A stretch of 64,000 bases of DNA from Halosaccharopolyspora lacisalsi (GCF_014137975.1 NZ_JACGWZ010000006.1:310001-374000), one strand, 5' to 3'; counted from the first letter of the stretch, positions 44,201 to 53,637 are shown. The notes: a model not told the origin generated them from the letters alone. Translations and numbers: made by a program.

Positions 44201-44604
44201 CCACGGTGAACCTGACGATGGCGATCGTGCTCGGGGGCCTGTACTCGGCCGGGTTCTATCTGCTGATGCAGCGGTCGCTGATGCGCATCCTGCTCGGTAT
44301 CGTGATCATCGGTCACGGTGCCAACCTGATGCTGCAGCTGGCGGGCGGGCCGCCGGGTCGGCCGGCGATGGTCGGCGAAGCCGCGCCCGAGAACATGGCC
44401 GACCCGTTTCCGCAGGCGATGGCGTTGACCGCCATCGTCATCACCTTCGCCCTGACGACGTTCCTGCTGGCCCTGGCCTACCGTTCTTGGGTGCTGCTCG
44501 GGCACGACGAGGTGCAGGACGACGTCGAGGACCGTCGCATCCGGCGGATGGAGCGAAGGCTCGCCGAGTCCGAGGACGACACGGAATCGGAGGCCACCCA
44601 GTGA
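44197..44604 (+). CDS. mnhC: Mrp Na+/H+ antiporter subunit C (NuoK-like)
   Basis: 135 residues from GTG 44197, overlapping the mnhB stop. Three helices of NuoK type: AIVLGGLYSAGFYLLMQRSL, GIVIIGHGANLMLQLAGG and PQAMALTAIVITFALTTF. A charged C-terminal tail of about 35 residues is unusual in length. Confidence 0.93.
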   Translation: MTTVNLTMAIVLGGLYSAGFYLLMQRSLMRILLGIVIIGHGANLMLQLAGGPPGRPAMVGEAAPENMADPFPQAMALTAIVITFALTTFLLALAYRSWVLLGHDEVQDDVEDRRIRRMERRLAESEDDTESEATQ

Positions 44605-46130
44605 CCCTTCTGGTCGCGCTGCCCATACTGCTGCCCCTGGCCGCCGCGGGCCTGTCGCTGGCGTTCGGTCGCTTCGCCGATGTGCAACGCGTGCTCGGCA
44701 TGGTGGTGCTCGGGGTGCTCATCGTCGACTCGGCCGTGCTGCTCTACGTCGCCGACACGTTCGGTCCGGTGGTTCTGCAGGTGGGCAACTGGCCCGCTCC
44801 GTTCGGGATCACCCTGGTCGCCGACCGCCTGGCCGTGTTGTTGTTGCTGGTCTCGTCGGTGGTGACCTTCGCGGTACTGCTCTACTCGATCGGGCAGCGC
44901 ATCACCGACTACGGACGAGGGGCCTCCAGCACGACGTTCCACCCGATCTACCTGGTGTTGTGCGCGGGGGTGTCGCTGGCCTACCTCAGCGGTGACCTGT
45001 TCAACCTGTTCGTCGCCTTCGAGATCATGCTCTCGTCGTCGTACGTACTGATCAACCGGCGGGCCACGGCCACCCGCATCCGCGCGGGGATGACCTACAC
45101 GATCGTCAGCCTGACCTCGTCACTGCTGTTCATCACCGTGATCGCCCTGGTCTACGCGGCGACGGGCACGGTCAATCTGGCCGATCTGGCGCAGCGGGTC
45201 GCGGAACTGCCGGACGGGTTGCAGACCGCGCTCGGGTTGATCGTGCTCATCGTGTTCGGGGTCAAGTCCGCGATGGTGCCGCTGCACTTCTGGCTGCCGG
45301 ACAGCTACCCGAACGCGCCCGCGCCGATCACCGCCGTGTTCGCGGGGTTGCTGACCAAGGTCGGCATCTACGCGATGATCCGCACCCAGACGCTGGTGTT
45401 CGCGCACAACGAGAGCTGGCGGCTGATGCTGGCGATAGCGCTGATCACCATGATCGTGGGCGCGCTGGGGGCGCTGGCTCAGAACGACATCAACCGGATG
45501 CTCTCGTTTCTGCTGGTCAGCCATATCGGGTACATGCTGTTCGGGCTCGGTGTCTACGACACGGCCGGGCTGACCGGTGTCATTCTCTACGTGATCCACC
45601 ACATCACGGTCCAGGCGACGTTGTTCCTGGTCAGTGGTTTGATCACTCGCCACACCGGGACGGTGGCGCTGAGCCGCATGGGCGGTCTGGCCAAGGCGTC
45701 GCCGTTGATCGCGGTCCTGTTCGCGCTGCCCGCGCTGAGCCTGGCGGGCATTCCGCCGTTCTCCGGCTTCGTGGCGAAACTGGCGTTGTTGCAGGCCGGT
45801 GTCGAGGCGGGCACGTGGTCGGCCTACGCCGTCACCGGTGGTGCCGTGCTGACCAGTCTGCTCACGCTGTACGCCATGGCCCGGATCTGGACCAGGGTGT
45901 TCTGGGGCCGGGTACGGAAACCGGAGGCGGACCCCGATCCGGAGGACGAACTCGTGGTCGGTACCGGTACGACCGCGCGGGCCATGGTCATCTCCACCGG
46001 TCTGCTGGTGACGGTGAGCGTGGCCATCGCCGTGGCGGCGGGACCGCTGGCCGAGATCAGCGGCCGTGCGGCGGCCGATCTGATGCGGCACGAGACCTAC
46101 AGCACGGTGGTGCTCGGAGGTGACCCTTGA
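44601..46130 (+). CDS. mnhD: Mrp Na+/H+ antiporter subunit D
   Basis: 509 residues from GTG 44601, overlapping the mnhC stop. NuoN/MrpD-type with about 14 helices: YLSGDLFNLFVAFEIMLSSS (conserved Glu), VPLHFWLPDSYPNAPAPITA, and AQNDINRMLSFLLVSHIGYM. Ends with GGAGGTGACCCTTGA, which is also the ribosome-binding site of mnhE. Confidence 0.94.
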   Translation: MTLLVALPILLPLAAAGLSLAFGRFADVQRVLGMVVLGVLIVDSAVLLYVADTFGPVVLQVGNWPAPFGITLVADRLAVLLLLVSSVVTFAVLLYSIGQRITDYGRGASSTTFHPIYLVLCAGVSLAYLSGDLFNLFVAFEIMLSSSYVLINRRATATRIRAGMTYTIVSLTSSLLFITVIALVYAATGTVNLADLAQRVAELPDGLQTALGLIVLIVFGVKSAMVPLHFWLPDSYPNAPAPITAVFAGLLTKVGIYAMIRTQTLVFAHNESWRLMLAIALITMIVGALGALAQNDINRMLSFLLVSHIGYMLFGLGVYDTAGLTGVILYVIHHITVQATLFLVSGLITRHTGTVALSRMGGLAKASPLIAVLFALPALSLAGIPPFSGFVAKLALLQAGVEAGTWSAYAVTGGAVLTSLLTLYAMARIWTRVFWGRVRKPEADPDPEDELVVGTGTTARAMVISTGLLVTVSVAIAVAAGPLAEISGRAAADLMRHETYSTVVLGGDP

Positions 46131-46729
46131 CCGATCGCGCCGATTCCCGCACCGGCGAGCGCGTGGTGAGCCGTCGCAGGCCGTGGTGGTCGCGTGTGGC
46201 GCGCAAACTTCCGCTGCTGCTGTGGTTGACCCTGGTCTGGGGCCTGTTGTGGGGCACTTACGACGCGGGGACCGTGTTCTTCGGGGTTCTGGTCTCGGTG
46301 CTGGTGATGTCGGTTTTCCCCGTACCGTCGATCTCCACCGACCTGGCACTGCGTCCACTGCGTGTCGTCGAGCTCGTCGCTTACCTGGCCTGGGACATGG
46401 CCAGCTCCACCCTGCGGGTCTCCTGGCAGGCGCTGCGCCACGGGCCGCGCATCAGGGCCGGGATCGTCGAGGTGACGCTGCGGATCGACTCCGATCACCT
46501 GATCGCGCTGCTGGCCAACGGACTGTCGCTGGCGCCGGGCAAGTTCGTCCTGCAGATCGACCGGCCGAACCGGATCTGCTACGTCTACACGCTCGGTATG
46601 ATCACCGATCCCGCCACGATCCGAAGCGAGGTTCTCGCGCTGGAGAGGCGTGTGGTCCGCGCATTCGGCTCCGCGGGGGAGCGGGAGCGGATGACCGAGC
46701 TCTCGGACACCGGAAAGGACACGCGATGA
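46127..46729 (+). CDS. mnhE: Mrp Na+/H+ antiporter subunit E
   Basis: 200 residues from TTG 46127 with GGAGGT five bases upstream; overlaps the mnhD stop. LLLWLTLVWGLLWGTYDAGT helix, RVVELVAYLAWDMASSTLRV, then the family segment LIALLANGLSLAPGKFVLQI. Needed for complex assembly in characterised Mrp systems. Confidence 0.92.
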   Translation: MTDRADSRTGERVVSRRRPWWSRVARKLPLLLWLTLVWGLLWGTYDAGTVFFGVLVSVLVMSVFPVPSISTDLALRPLRVVELVAYLAWDMASSTLRVSWQALRHGPRIRAGIVEVTLRIDSDHLIALLANGLSLAPGKFVLQIDRPNRICYVYTLGMITDPATIRSEVLALERRVVRAFGSAGERERMTELSDTGKDTR

Positions 46730-46992
46730 CCGTCGTTTTCACGATCACGTTCACTCTGCTGTGCGTGGCCGGGCTGCTTACGGTGGTGCGGTTGCTGCGC
46801 GGGCGAACCACGCTGGATCGGATCATCGCGCTCGACGTGTTCGTGACCCTCATCGTCGCCGCTACCTGCGTGGGCATGGGGATGCAGCTGGACGGGGCGA
46901 ACATCGCATTGGCGGCCGCGTTCGCGTTGTTGGTCTTCATCGGCTCGATCAGCGCGGCGCGTCTGGTGGAGAAGAAGGAGCGGTACCGGTGA
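46726..46992 (+). CDS. mnhF: Mrp Na+/H+ antiporter subunit F
   Basis: 88 residues from ATG 46726, overlapping the mnhE stop. Three helices: FTITFTLLCVAGLLTVVRLL, TLDRIIALDVFVTLIVAATC (conserved RI.ALD) and LAAAFALLVFIGSISAARLV. Confidence 0.93.
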   Translation: MTVVFTITFTLLCVAGLLTVVRLLRGRTTLDRIIALDVFVTLIVAATCVGMGMQLDGANIALAAAFALLVFIGSISAARLVEKKERYR

Positions 46993-47336
46993 CGTGGACG
47001 GACGTGGTCGCGGCGGTGTTCCTGCTCGCCGGTTCGCTTTCCTGCCTGTTCGGGGCGATCGGGATACTGACCTTCCCGGATGTGGTCTCGCGGTTGCAGG
47101 CCGCTACCAAGCCGCAGACGTTCGGGCTGATTCTGATCGTCATCGGGGCGGCCCTGCGGATGAACGCGCACTCCGCCTCGGGGCTGTTGCTGGTTGTCCT
47201 GTTTCAACTGCTCACCGCTCCTGTGCTGGCTCAGATCGTGGGACGCGCCGCCTATCGCGCCGACAGTATTCGGCGGGACACCCTCGACACCGACGAACTC
47301 GCGGACCGTCTCCACCGGGAGCGCTCGTCGGGGTGA
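46989..47336 (+). CDS. mnhG: Mrp Na+/H+ antiporter subunit G
   Basis: 115 residues from GTG 46989, overlapping the mnhF stop. FLLAGSLSCLFGAIGILTFP, then DVVSRLQAATKPQTFGLILI, the conserved MrpG block. Completes a full seven-subunit antiporter expelling sodium at high salt or alkaline pH. Confidence 0.93.
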   Translation: MTWTDVVAAVFLLAGSLSCLFGAIGILTFPDVVSRLQAATKPQTFGLILIVIGAALRMNAHSASGLLLVVLFQLLTAPVLAQIVGRAAYRADSIRRDTLDTDELADRLHRERSSG

Positions 47337-47963
47337 CTCCGCCGGTCGAAGATCGGTTTCGACGCGGTCGGTCGTCCGGAACGGACCGATTCACGTCATT
47401 GTCGGCACCGAATGTGTCGGGACCGTTTCACTGTGTGCTTCACGTGCTGCTCGCCGGTGCCGACCGAGATCGTTGATCGAGTCGCCGCCGTGGAATGACT
47501 CACGCCGGGGGAACCACGTGCATGATTCACGTCGAGGGCCTACCGTGGCAGTAGCACCGAACCGCCTCGCCGGGAGTAAGTTATCGCACTGCCGGTGTCG
47601 TGGACTCCGATGAGCTCGCACCATTGATCAACTGCGCGGTGAATGCACCGTTGTGATGGTGAGAGCGCCAAGACGACGCGTTTAACCCCACGTCACACCC
47701 GTTTACGTGAACATTGTTTGGTCCGCCGGACGCGAGCAGGACGGGGGCGAGTCACCCTGGGGAGCCGATCGTGTCCGTTCGGGACATTTCGAATGAATAT
47801 CGTTCCGAGGGGGTTTCGCAAAATGAGTGGTTATACTTCCTACGGTCTGTGGCCGTGCATTCGAACGACGTCATGCGGACCACGGAAGTGGTCGAGAGCA
47901 CGCATTTCGATCTTTCGGGGTCAACACGTACCGCTACACTTTGATTACGGGAGGTGACTTGTT
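47337..47963. other. 627-base intergenic interval before the BCCT carrier
   Basis: A weak hairpin just after mnhG (around 47366-47390) may end the operon. The rest is less GC-rich, with no ORF of normal codon bias. A long leader ahead of an osmolyte carrier suggests regulation, but no recognisable riboswitch was identified. Confidence 0.5.
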
Positions 47964-49643
47964 GTGATTAGGCAATACTTACGTACGCACACGAATCCGC
48001 CCGTGTTCGTCATCTCGGCGATCGTGGTGGTGGGGTTCGTTCTGTGGGGAGTGTTCGCGCCGGAGAACGTGTCGACGGTCGCCAGTAACGTGAATAGTTT
48101 CATCACGACGAATTTCGAGTGGCTCTACATACTGAGCGCCACGTTCTTCGTCATCTTCGTCCTGGTGCTCATGGTCAGCCGCTACGGCAGGCTGCGACTC
48201 GGGCCGGATGATTCCACGCCCGAGTACGGGACGCTGGCTTGGTTCGCGATGCTGTTCACGGCCGGCATGGGCATCGGCCTGGTCTTCTACGCGGTCAGCG
48301 AGCCGATCACCCACTTCACCGGGCCGCCGACGGGCCCGGGCAACACGCAGGCGGCGGCCCAGCAGGCGATGGACTACACGTTCTACCACTGGGGTCTGCA
48401 CCCGTGGGCGATCTACATCGTGCTCGGCCTGTCGCTGGGCTACTTCGCCTTCCGCAGGGGGCTGCCGCTGCGCCCGGCCGCCGCGCTGTACCCGCTGATC
48501 GGCAACCGCATCTACGGCTGGATCGGCAACACGGTCGACGTCCTGGCGGTGTTCGGCACCCTGTTCGGGCTGGCCACCTCGTTGGGCCTCGGCGGTCAGC
48601 AGGTCGGCGCCGGGCTGGAGACCCTGTTCGGGATCGACAACACCCCGTTCCTCCAGGTCGTCCTGATCCTGGCGATCACCTCGATCGCGGTGGTCTCGGT
48701 GATGCTGGGTATCGACAAGGGCATCCGGAACCTGTCGCTGATCAACCTGTGGCTGGCCTTCGCGCTGATGCTCTTCGTGTTCTTCTTCGGCCCCACGCGG
48801 GACCTGCTGAACACGCTGGCCTCCAACGTCGGCTACTACCTGCAGACGCTGCCCGAGCTCAGTTTCCAGACCTTCCCCAACAACGGCAACGGCACCGCCC
48901 AGGACTGGCAGAGCAGCTGGACGCTGTTCTACTGGGGCTGGTGGATCGCCTGGTCGCCCTTCGTGGGGATGTTCATCGCCCGCATCTCCTACGGGCGCAC
49001 CATCCGCTCGTTCATCGGCGGTGCCCTGTTCGCGCCGGTCGGTGCCTCCTTCGTGTGGCTGTCCATCTTCGGCAACTCGGCGTTGCAGCAGGTGCTGGGT
49101 GACCCGGCCAACGAGCTTCGCGACGCGGGTGCCAACACCGCGATGTACGTGTTGCTCGGCCAGCTCCCGGTCAGCGGCATCATCTCGCTGGCGGCCTCGG
49201 TGCTCGTCATCGTCGTGGTGGTGCTGTTCTTCGCCACCTCCTCGGACTCCGGGTCGCTGGTCGTCGACATCCTCACCAACGGGGGTGACCCGCACCCGAA
49301 GTGGCAGCAGCGACTGTTCTGGGCGATCACCGAGGGCGTGATCGCCGCGGTCCTGCTGGCGGCCGGTGCCGTCACCGGCTCCGACGCGCTCAGTGCGCTG
49401 CAGACCGCCTCGATCGTGGCGGGACTGCCGTTCTGCATCGTCCTGCTGGTCATGTGCATCGGTCTGGCCAAGGGGCTCGCCCAGGAGCGCCTGCCCAGCG
49501 CGCCGCAGGAGCCGAGTCCGCTGATCGACCTGCGCAGGACCACGACCCGGGTGCCGGCGTCGATCGGGACGCGTCACGACACGGACGAGGCCGAAAACAC
49601 CGGGACCACCACGGACGAGACCGGGACCGACTCGGAAAGGTGA
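47964..49643 (+). CDS. BCCT-family betaine/choline transporter
   Basis: 559 residues from GTG 47964 with GGGAGG nine bases upstream. Twelve helices: GMGIGLVFYAVSEPITHF (glycine-rich sodium-site helix), DYTFYHWGLHPWAIYIVLGL, and the family signature SWTLFYWGWWIAWSPFVGMF with aromatic betaine-box residues, then FIARISYGRTIRSFI. The acidic Thr/Asp-rich C-terminus is about 50 residues. Na+-coupled uptake of glycine betaine fits with the betaine-synthesis enzyme at 15747 and the adjacent Mrp operon. Confidence 0.93.
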   Translation: MIRQYLRTHTNPPVFVISAIVVVGFVLWGVFAPENVSTVASNVNSFITTNFEWLYILSATFFVIFVLVLMVSRYGRLRLGPDDSTPEYGTLAWFAMLFTAGMGIGLVFYAVSEPITHFTGPPTGPGNTQAAAQQAMDYTFYHWGLHPWAIYIVLGLSLGYFAFRRGLPLRPAAALYPLIGNRIYGWIGNTVDVLAVFGTLFGLATSLGLGGQQVGAGLETLFGIDNTPFLQVVLILAITSIAVVSVMLGIDKGIRNLSLINLWLAFALMLFVFFFGPTRDLLNTLASNVGYYLQTLPELSFQTFPNNGNGTAQDWQSSWTLFYWGWWIAWSPFVGMFIARISYGRTIRSFIGGALFAPVGASFVWLSIFGNSALQQVLGDPANELRDAGANTAMYVLLGQLPVSGIISLAASVLVIVVVVLFFATSSDSGSLVVDILTNGGDPHPKWQQRLFWAITEGVIAAVLLAAGAVTGSDALSALQTASIVAGLPFCIVLLVMCIGLAKGLAQERLPSAPQEPSPLIDLRRTTTRVPASIGTRHDTDEAENTGTTTDETGTDSER

Positions 49644-49724
49644 TGTCAGTGCGTTCGCTTCGCTTCGGCGTGAGCTGAGCCCGCACTGCGCAGGCGTCGC
49701 ACCATATCCTCTCCGTGCGGCAAA

Positions 49725-49759
49725 CGGTGTCCCCGGCTACCGGCCGGGGACACCGTTTT
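49725..49759. terminator. Terminator after the BCCT gene
   Basis: CGGTGTCCCCGG (49725-49736), 7-base loop, CCGGGGACACCG (49744-49755), then TTTT; preceded by AAA, so usable on both strands. Otherwise nothing is seen between 49644 and 49952. Confidence 0.85.
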
Positions 49760-49952
49760 CGTGGTGGGACCGAGCGTGGCCCCGCCGAACACGTGAGGTG
49801 TCACCGTTACTCCGATCCGGGAGGGCTCGCTCGTGACCGTCCTCGGTCGAACGAAATATGATCGGATGGACATTCGGCCGGAAGTGGGGCGTTGCGGTGG
49901 TCGGCAGCGCGTCGCGATCGGGCCCGTCAGGAAGGGTGGTGGCATCGCCGTC

Positions 49953-50234
49953 ATGAACCGTGCAGTCCGCGCCCTCGCGATCCTCGCGCTCGGCTGGGGT
50001 CTCGTGCTCGCGCCTGTTCCCACGCTCGTCGGGTCACCGGTGGTCGCGGTGGCTCAGGAGCAGCACGCCCCGCCGTCCGGTGACAAGCAGCCCGGGGAGT
50101 CGGGGCTTTCCTCGAACAGTGGACAGCGTTACGTGGTCGGTGGCCTCGGTGCGGCGCTGATCGTGGTGGTGCTGGTTTCGCGCAAGTTGCGTGGCAAGTC
50201 GATGATCGGTATCAGGTGGAGGAAGCGCAGTTGA
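49953..50234 (+). CDS. Small secreted or membrane-anchored protein
   Basis: 93 residues from ATG 49953. N-terminal signal-like segment (AVRALAILALGWGLVLAPVP), a probable cleavage after VVAVAQ, a short Gln/Pro/Ser-rich linker, then a membrane helix YVVGGLGAALIVVVLVS and a basic tail RKLRGKSMIGIRWRKRS. It would sit in the membrane with its linker outside. No known domain; ribosome-binding site weak. Confidence 0.68.
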   Translation: MNRAVRALAILALGWGLVLAPVPTLVGSPVVAVAQEQHAPPSGDKQPGESGLSSNSGQRYVVGGLGAALIVVVLVSRKLRGKSMIGIRWRKRS

Positions 50235-50641
50235 GTCCTCGCCACGGTCGAAAAGCGGCAGCGGGGTCTGCTTTGGGGGGATTTCCCCAACTTTTCCCGC
50301 GTGTGGTCTGGACCTGAAGCCGAACCTGTGGGATTTTCGCAATCGGGTCAGTGAGCGCACAGTGCCGCAGGAGGCACGCTCCGCACGCGAACCAGTGGCT
50401 CGGCCACTGTGGGCCGTAGGCCCCCAGACGTGGGCTGGCATCGGGAAGCCCCCCGACCGATGCCGGCCCACACCCTGTCGTCGGCACCGTCGTCGGCACC
50501 GGGACCCCCGCGGGTGTTCCCCCTCCGCTGTACGGTTCGGCCGAAGAGCGCGCACCGCTCGGCGCGGAGCGGTTACCGGTGAACTATTCCCACCGGGCTG
50601 ACGCGGCGCGGGTCCGGCCGGATGTCGCAGAATGGGTGCAC
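50235..50641. other. 407-base intergenic interval with a 15-bp hairpin
   Basis: No supported gene. A stem of 15 bp with one G:T wobble (50430-50444 with 50457-50471, 12-base loop) and a tandem 12-bp repeat GTCGTCGGCACC (about 50476-50500) precede the next transcription unit. A short TTGGGG/CCCCAA hairpin near 50273-50290 may end the upstream gene. Confidence 0.55.
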
Positions 50642-50815
50642 ATGAGTACCGCACCCGCACAGCCGCGCGCCGACCGAAGCGCTCCGGCCGGCGTCGCCGA
50701 CGATCTCGGCTTCATCGCTCGGGTGCTGGAGACCCCGGCGGTGGCCTCCGCCGGTGACCGGTGCGCTCGACTGTTCACCGCTTCGCGGTATCGCCCCGAG
50801 CCCGGTGTCCGCTGA
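50642..50815 (+). CDS. Possible small protein upstream of the amidohydrolase
   Basis: 57 residues from ATG 50642 with mostly G/C-ending codons. Sequence has no motif (VADDLGFIARVLETPAVASAG in the middle). It ends 34 bases before the amidohydrolase start and could be cotranscribed. Could be a chance ORF. Confidence 0.35.
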   Translation: MSTAPAQPRADRSAPAGVADDLGFIARVLETPAVASAGDRCARLFTASRYRPEPGVR

Positions 50816-50849
50816 TGATCGTTTCAGTTCTCGCGTCGGGAGGCGTGGC

Positions 50850-52244
50850 GTGACCGTGTTGGATTCTCGTGGCCCCGATCCGCGCAACGGGTCGTCCCTC
50901 GATGATCAGGAAACCGTCGAGCGGCCGGTCGGGGCCGGGGCGGTCGCCGTCGAGGAGAACGAGCCCGGTGTTTCGGGTTCCGCCGGGCCGGAAGCCGACA
51001 ACGGCAGCACCATGTCCCCCGTGGCATCCGGTGTCGAGTCCGGTCCGCGGGACCTGGCCGCGGGCCGCGGGCCAGCTTGGCTGGATGCGTGGATCGAGGC
51101 CAACGCACATCGCGTGCTGGCCTGGCGCAGGCACATCCACGCCCATCCGGAGCTGTCCCGTGCCGAGTACGAGACCACGGCGTGGCTGACCGAACAGCTC
51201 ACCAGCGTGGGGCTGCGTCCCCGCACCCTGCCGGGCGGAACCGGCCTGCTCTGCGACATCGGCCCGGAAACCCACCAGCCGCGGCGTACGGTCGCGCTGC
51301 GGGCCGACATCGACGCGCTGCCGCTGGCCGAGGAGACCGGTCTCGACTTCGCCTCCACGGTGGGAGGCGCCGCGCACGCCTGCGGGCACGACGCGCACAC
51401 CACGATCCTGCTGGGTGCGGCCCTGGCGCTGGCCACGGCACCGCACCTGCCCGGTCGCGTTCGGCTGATCTTCCAGCCCGCGGAGGAAACCATGCCGGGT
51501 GGGGCTCTGGACGTGCTGGCCGCCGGCGGCCTCGACGGCGTGGAACGGATCTTCGGACTGCACTGCGACCCGCGCATCCCCGTCGGTCAGGTCGGCACCA
51601 GGGCGGGGCCGCTGACTTCGGCCGCGGACCTGCTCGAACTCCGCCTGAGTTCGTCGGGAGGGCACACTTCGCGCCCGCACCTGACCGGGGACCTGGTGCA
51701 CGCGCTGGGTACGGTGATCACGGGCTTGCCGACCCTGCTGTCCCGCAGGGTCGATCCGCGCAGCGGCACCGTGCTGGCCTGGGGCGCGGTGCACGCGGGT
51801 GAGGCACCGAACGCGATCCCCCAGCACGGTTTCGTGCGCGGCACGCTGCGGACGCGTGACCGTGAGACGTGGAGCGAGCTCGAACCGCTGGTGGAGGAAC
51901 TCGTGCAGGGTTTGCTCGCCCCGCTGGGGGTCGGCTACGACCTGCACCACCGGCGCGGCGTGCCTCCGGTGGTCAACGATTCGCACAGCACCGAGCTGCT
52001 GCGAGCGGCGGTGGGCACGGCTCTCGGCGAGCAGGCTCGGACCGGCACGCCGCAGTCTTCCGGTGGCGAGGACTTCGGGTGGTACCTGGAGCACGTGCCG
52101 GGTTCCTTCGCCCGGCTCGGCGTGACCTCGGACGCGGGTGAGGCCAAGGACCTGCACCAGCCGAGTTTCGACCTCGACGAACGCGCTCTGCTGGTCGGCG
52201 TTCGCACGATGGTGCACGCCGCGTTGACCGCCCTGGACGACTGA
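50850..52244 (+). CDS. amiA: M20-family amidohydrolase/peptidase (AmiA-like)
   Basis: 464 residues from GTG 50850 with GGGAGG seven bases upstream. The first 85 residues are acidic and non-conserved. M20 metallopeptidase: RRHIHAHPELSRAEYETT, LRADIDALPLAEETG, metal ligands in HACGHDAHTTILLG and FQPAEETMPGGA, and SSGGEDFGWYL near the C-terminus. Related to IAA-amino-acid/N-acyl amino acid hydrolases. M. tuberculosis amiA1/amiB1 lie between lpdA and deoD; here the gene keeps proximity to lpdA and the gamma-glutamylcyclotransferase. Confidence 0.92.
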   Translation: MTVLDSRGPDPRNGSSLDDQETVERPVGAGAVAVEENEPGVSGSAGPEADNGSTMSPVASGVESGPRDLAAGRGPAWLDAWIEANAHRVLAWRRHIHAHPELSRAEYETTAWLTEQLTSVGLRPRTLPGGTGLLCDIGPETHQPRRTVALRADIDALPLAEETGLDFASTVGGAAHACGHDAHTTILLGAALALATAPHLPGRVRLIFQPAEETMPGGALDVLAAGGLDGVERIFGLHCDPRIPVGQVGTRAGPLTSAADLLELRLSSSGGHTSRPHLTGDLVHALGTVITGLPTLLSRRVDPRSGTVLAWGAVHAGEAPNAIPQHGFVRGTLRTRDRETWSELEPLVEELVQGLLAPLGVGYDLHHRRGVPPVVNDSHSTELLRAAVGTALGEQARTGTPQSSGGEDFGWYLEHVPGSFARLGVTSDAGEAKDLHQPSFDLDERALLVGVRTMVHAALTALDD

Positions 52245-52323
52245 CCGCTCGCGGATGCGGCGGCTTTCCCGAAAACCGGCGTCCCTCGCACGGCGCGACC
52301 GACGAATCGGTGGCTCGCCGACA

Positions 52324-52839
52324 TCAGCGGGCGTCGAAGGGAGCCGGATACCGGAAGGTGCCGCGAACCTCGGGATCGTGCCCGGTCAGCGGACATGCCT
52401 GGAAGGCGGGTTCCCATTCCGCCACCGGCGGGTGGATACCGTGCTCGGCCGCAGGCCCGAACCCGAACCTCGGGTAGTAGTTCGGGGAGCCGAGCAACAC
52501 GACGATCGGCTCGTCCAAGGCGTCCGCCGCGCCTAGGACGGCACGCATCAGCGCGCTGCCGACCCCGCGCCGCTGGTGGGCCGGGAGGACCCCGATCGGC
52601 CCCAACCCGAGTGCCGCGTGATCGTCGATCCGACCTCGGCTGCACACCACGTGTCCGACCACGGTCTCTTCCACGGCGACCAGGGACAGCCGCGGTAGCC
52701 ATTCGGAGGTGTCGCGCAGCTCGTCGACGAGCGGAGCTTCCCGAGGTGTGCTTTCGGGAAGCTCGGGCCGGTGGAAGGCCGCCGCGTGCACGGCGTGGAC
52801 GGCTGCGGCGTCCTGCGGGAGTTCACGGCGGATCAACAC
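52324..52839 (-). CDS. GNAT N-acetyltransferase (YhbS-like)
   Basis: 171 residues from GTG 52839. VLIRRELPQDAAAVHAVHAA start, then VVGHVVCSRGRID, the acetyl-CoA loop GVLPAHQRRGVGSALMRAVL, and VVLLGSPNYYPRFGFGPA, the YhbS hallmark. The substrate is unknown. Convergent with the amidohydrolase. Confidence 0.88.
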   Translation of the reverse strand: MLIRRELPQDAAAVHAVHAAAFHRPELPESTPREAPLVDELRDTSEWLPRLSLVAVEETVVGHVVCSRGRIDDHAALGLGPIGVLPAHQRRGVGSALMRAVLGAADALDEPIVVLLGSPNYYPRFGFGPAAEHGIHPPVAEWEPAFQACPLTGHDPEVRGTFRYPAPFDAR

Positions 52840-52965
52840 CGGGCCAGTCTCGGTGTCGCCTTCTGAACTGCGCAAACGATTTTTCGCCGCGCTGACCGCC
52901 GCTCGGTTCGAGGAGTTCACCCGTTCGGGGTGAATCATCTGAGGCTGCGGCGGCCTCTTTTCGGT

Positions 52966-53637
52966 ATGAGCTCGAATATCGCCACCTCCGCCCCGGAACG
53001 GCACACCTCCGCCGCCGAGCACTCCCGGTACCGGGCGTTGTCGCGTACCGAAGCGGCACACCTGTTCGGCCCGGACGGCCTGCGGGAAGCGCTCGCTCGT
53101 CGGGAATGGGTGGAACTCTGGCCCGGGGTGGTCGTGCCGGGCCGATGCCGGAACGAGTCGACCACCCGTGGTGCGGCGGCACTGCTGCGCGCGGGACCCG
53201 CAGCGGTGTTGTCCGGCCTGACGGCGGCTGCCCTGCACGGATGCTCGACGGGAACGGTTCCGGTCACGGAGGTCACCATTCCCTACGACCGCCAGTTGCG
53301 TTCCCGTTCGGGGTTGGCCGTGCGCCAGGCCTCGATCAGGGAATCCGAGGTGGTCGAGCTGGACGGACTCCGGGTGCACGCCCTCGACGTGGCGCTGGCC
53401 GAGCTGCTGTGCGGCGGGCCGCAGCGCAGGGCACTGGCCTGCCTGGAGCAGGCGCTGGGCAGGCTGCCCCGGGCCAGCGCCGAGCAACTGCGGGGCCTCG
53501 TCGCCGAACGGATCGATCGTCGCGTCGACCGCAGAGGGACGCGAAGGGCAACCGCACTGCTGGAACTGGCTCGCGACCCGACCGTGGAGCGGGAGTCCCT
53601 CCGGGAACCTGCTGAGCGGCTCTCATCGCCTCCGTAG
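52966..53637 (+). CDS. AbiEi-antitoxin-domain protein, apparently shortened
   Basis: 223 residues from ATG 52966 (GTG 52930 possible). N-terminal AbiEi-like winged helix (YRALSRTEAAHLFGPDGLRE, REWVELWPGVVVPG), then GPAAVLSGLTAAALHG and LDVALAELLCGGPQRRALA. Relatives I recall in Pseudonocardiales continue into a DUF559 nuclease-like domain after a segment like ELARDPTVE; here the frame stops soon after (REPAERLSSPP), so the C-terminal domain is missing. No AbiEii toxin is adjacent. Confidence 0.78.
   Translation: MSSNIATSAPERHTSAAEHSRYRALSRTEAAHLFGPDGLREALARREWVELWPGVVVPGRCRNESTTRGAAALLRAGPAAVLSGLTAAALHGCSTGTVPVTEVTIPYDRQLRSRSGLAVRQASIRESEVVELDGLRVHALDVALAELLCGGPQRRALACLEQALGRLPRASAEQLRGLVAERIDRRVDRRGTRRATALLELARDPTVERESLREPAERLSSPP

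Noticed and set aside
47771-47944. A 57-codon ORF with a GGGGAG ribosome-binding-like site and a faint DUF397-like stretch
   Set aside because: Third codon positions are only about half G/C, unlike every real gene here; more likely promoter or leader DNA of the BCCT gene.
50473-50505. Two GTCGTCGGCACC copies as a possible short CRISPR-like array
   Set aside because: Only two adjacent copies with no spacer and no cas genes.
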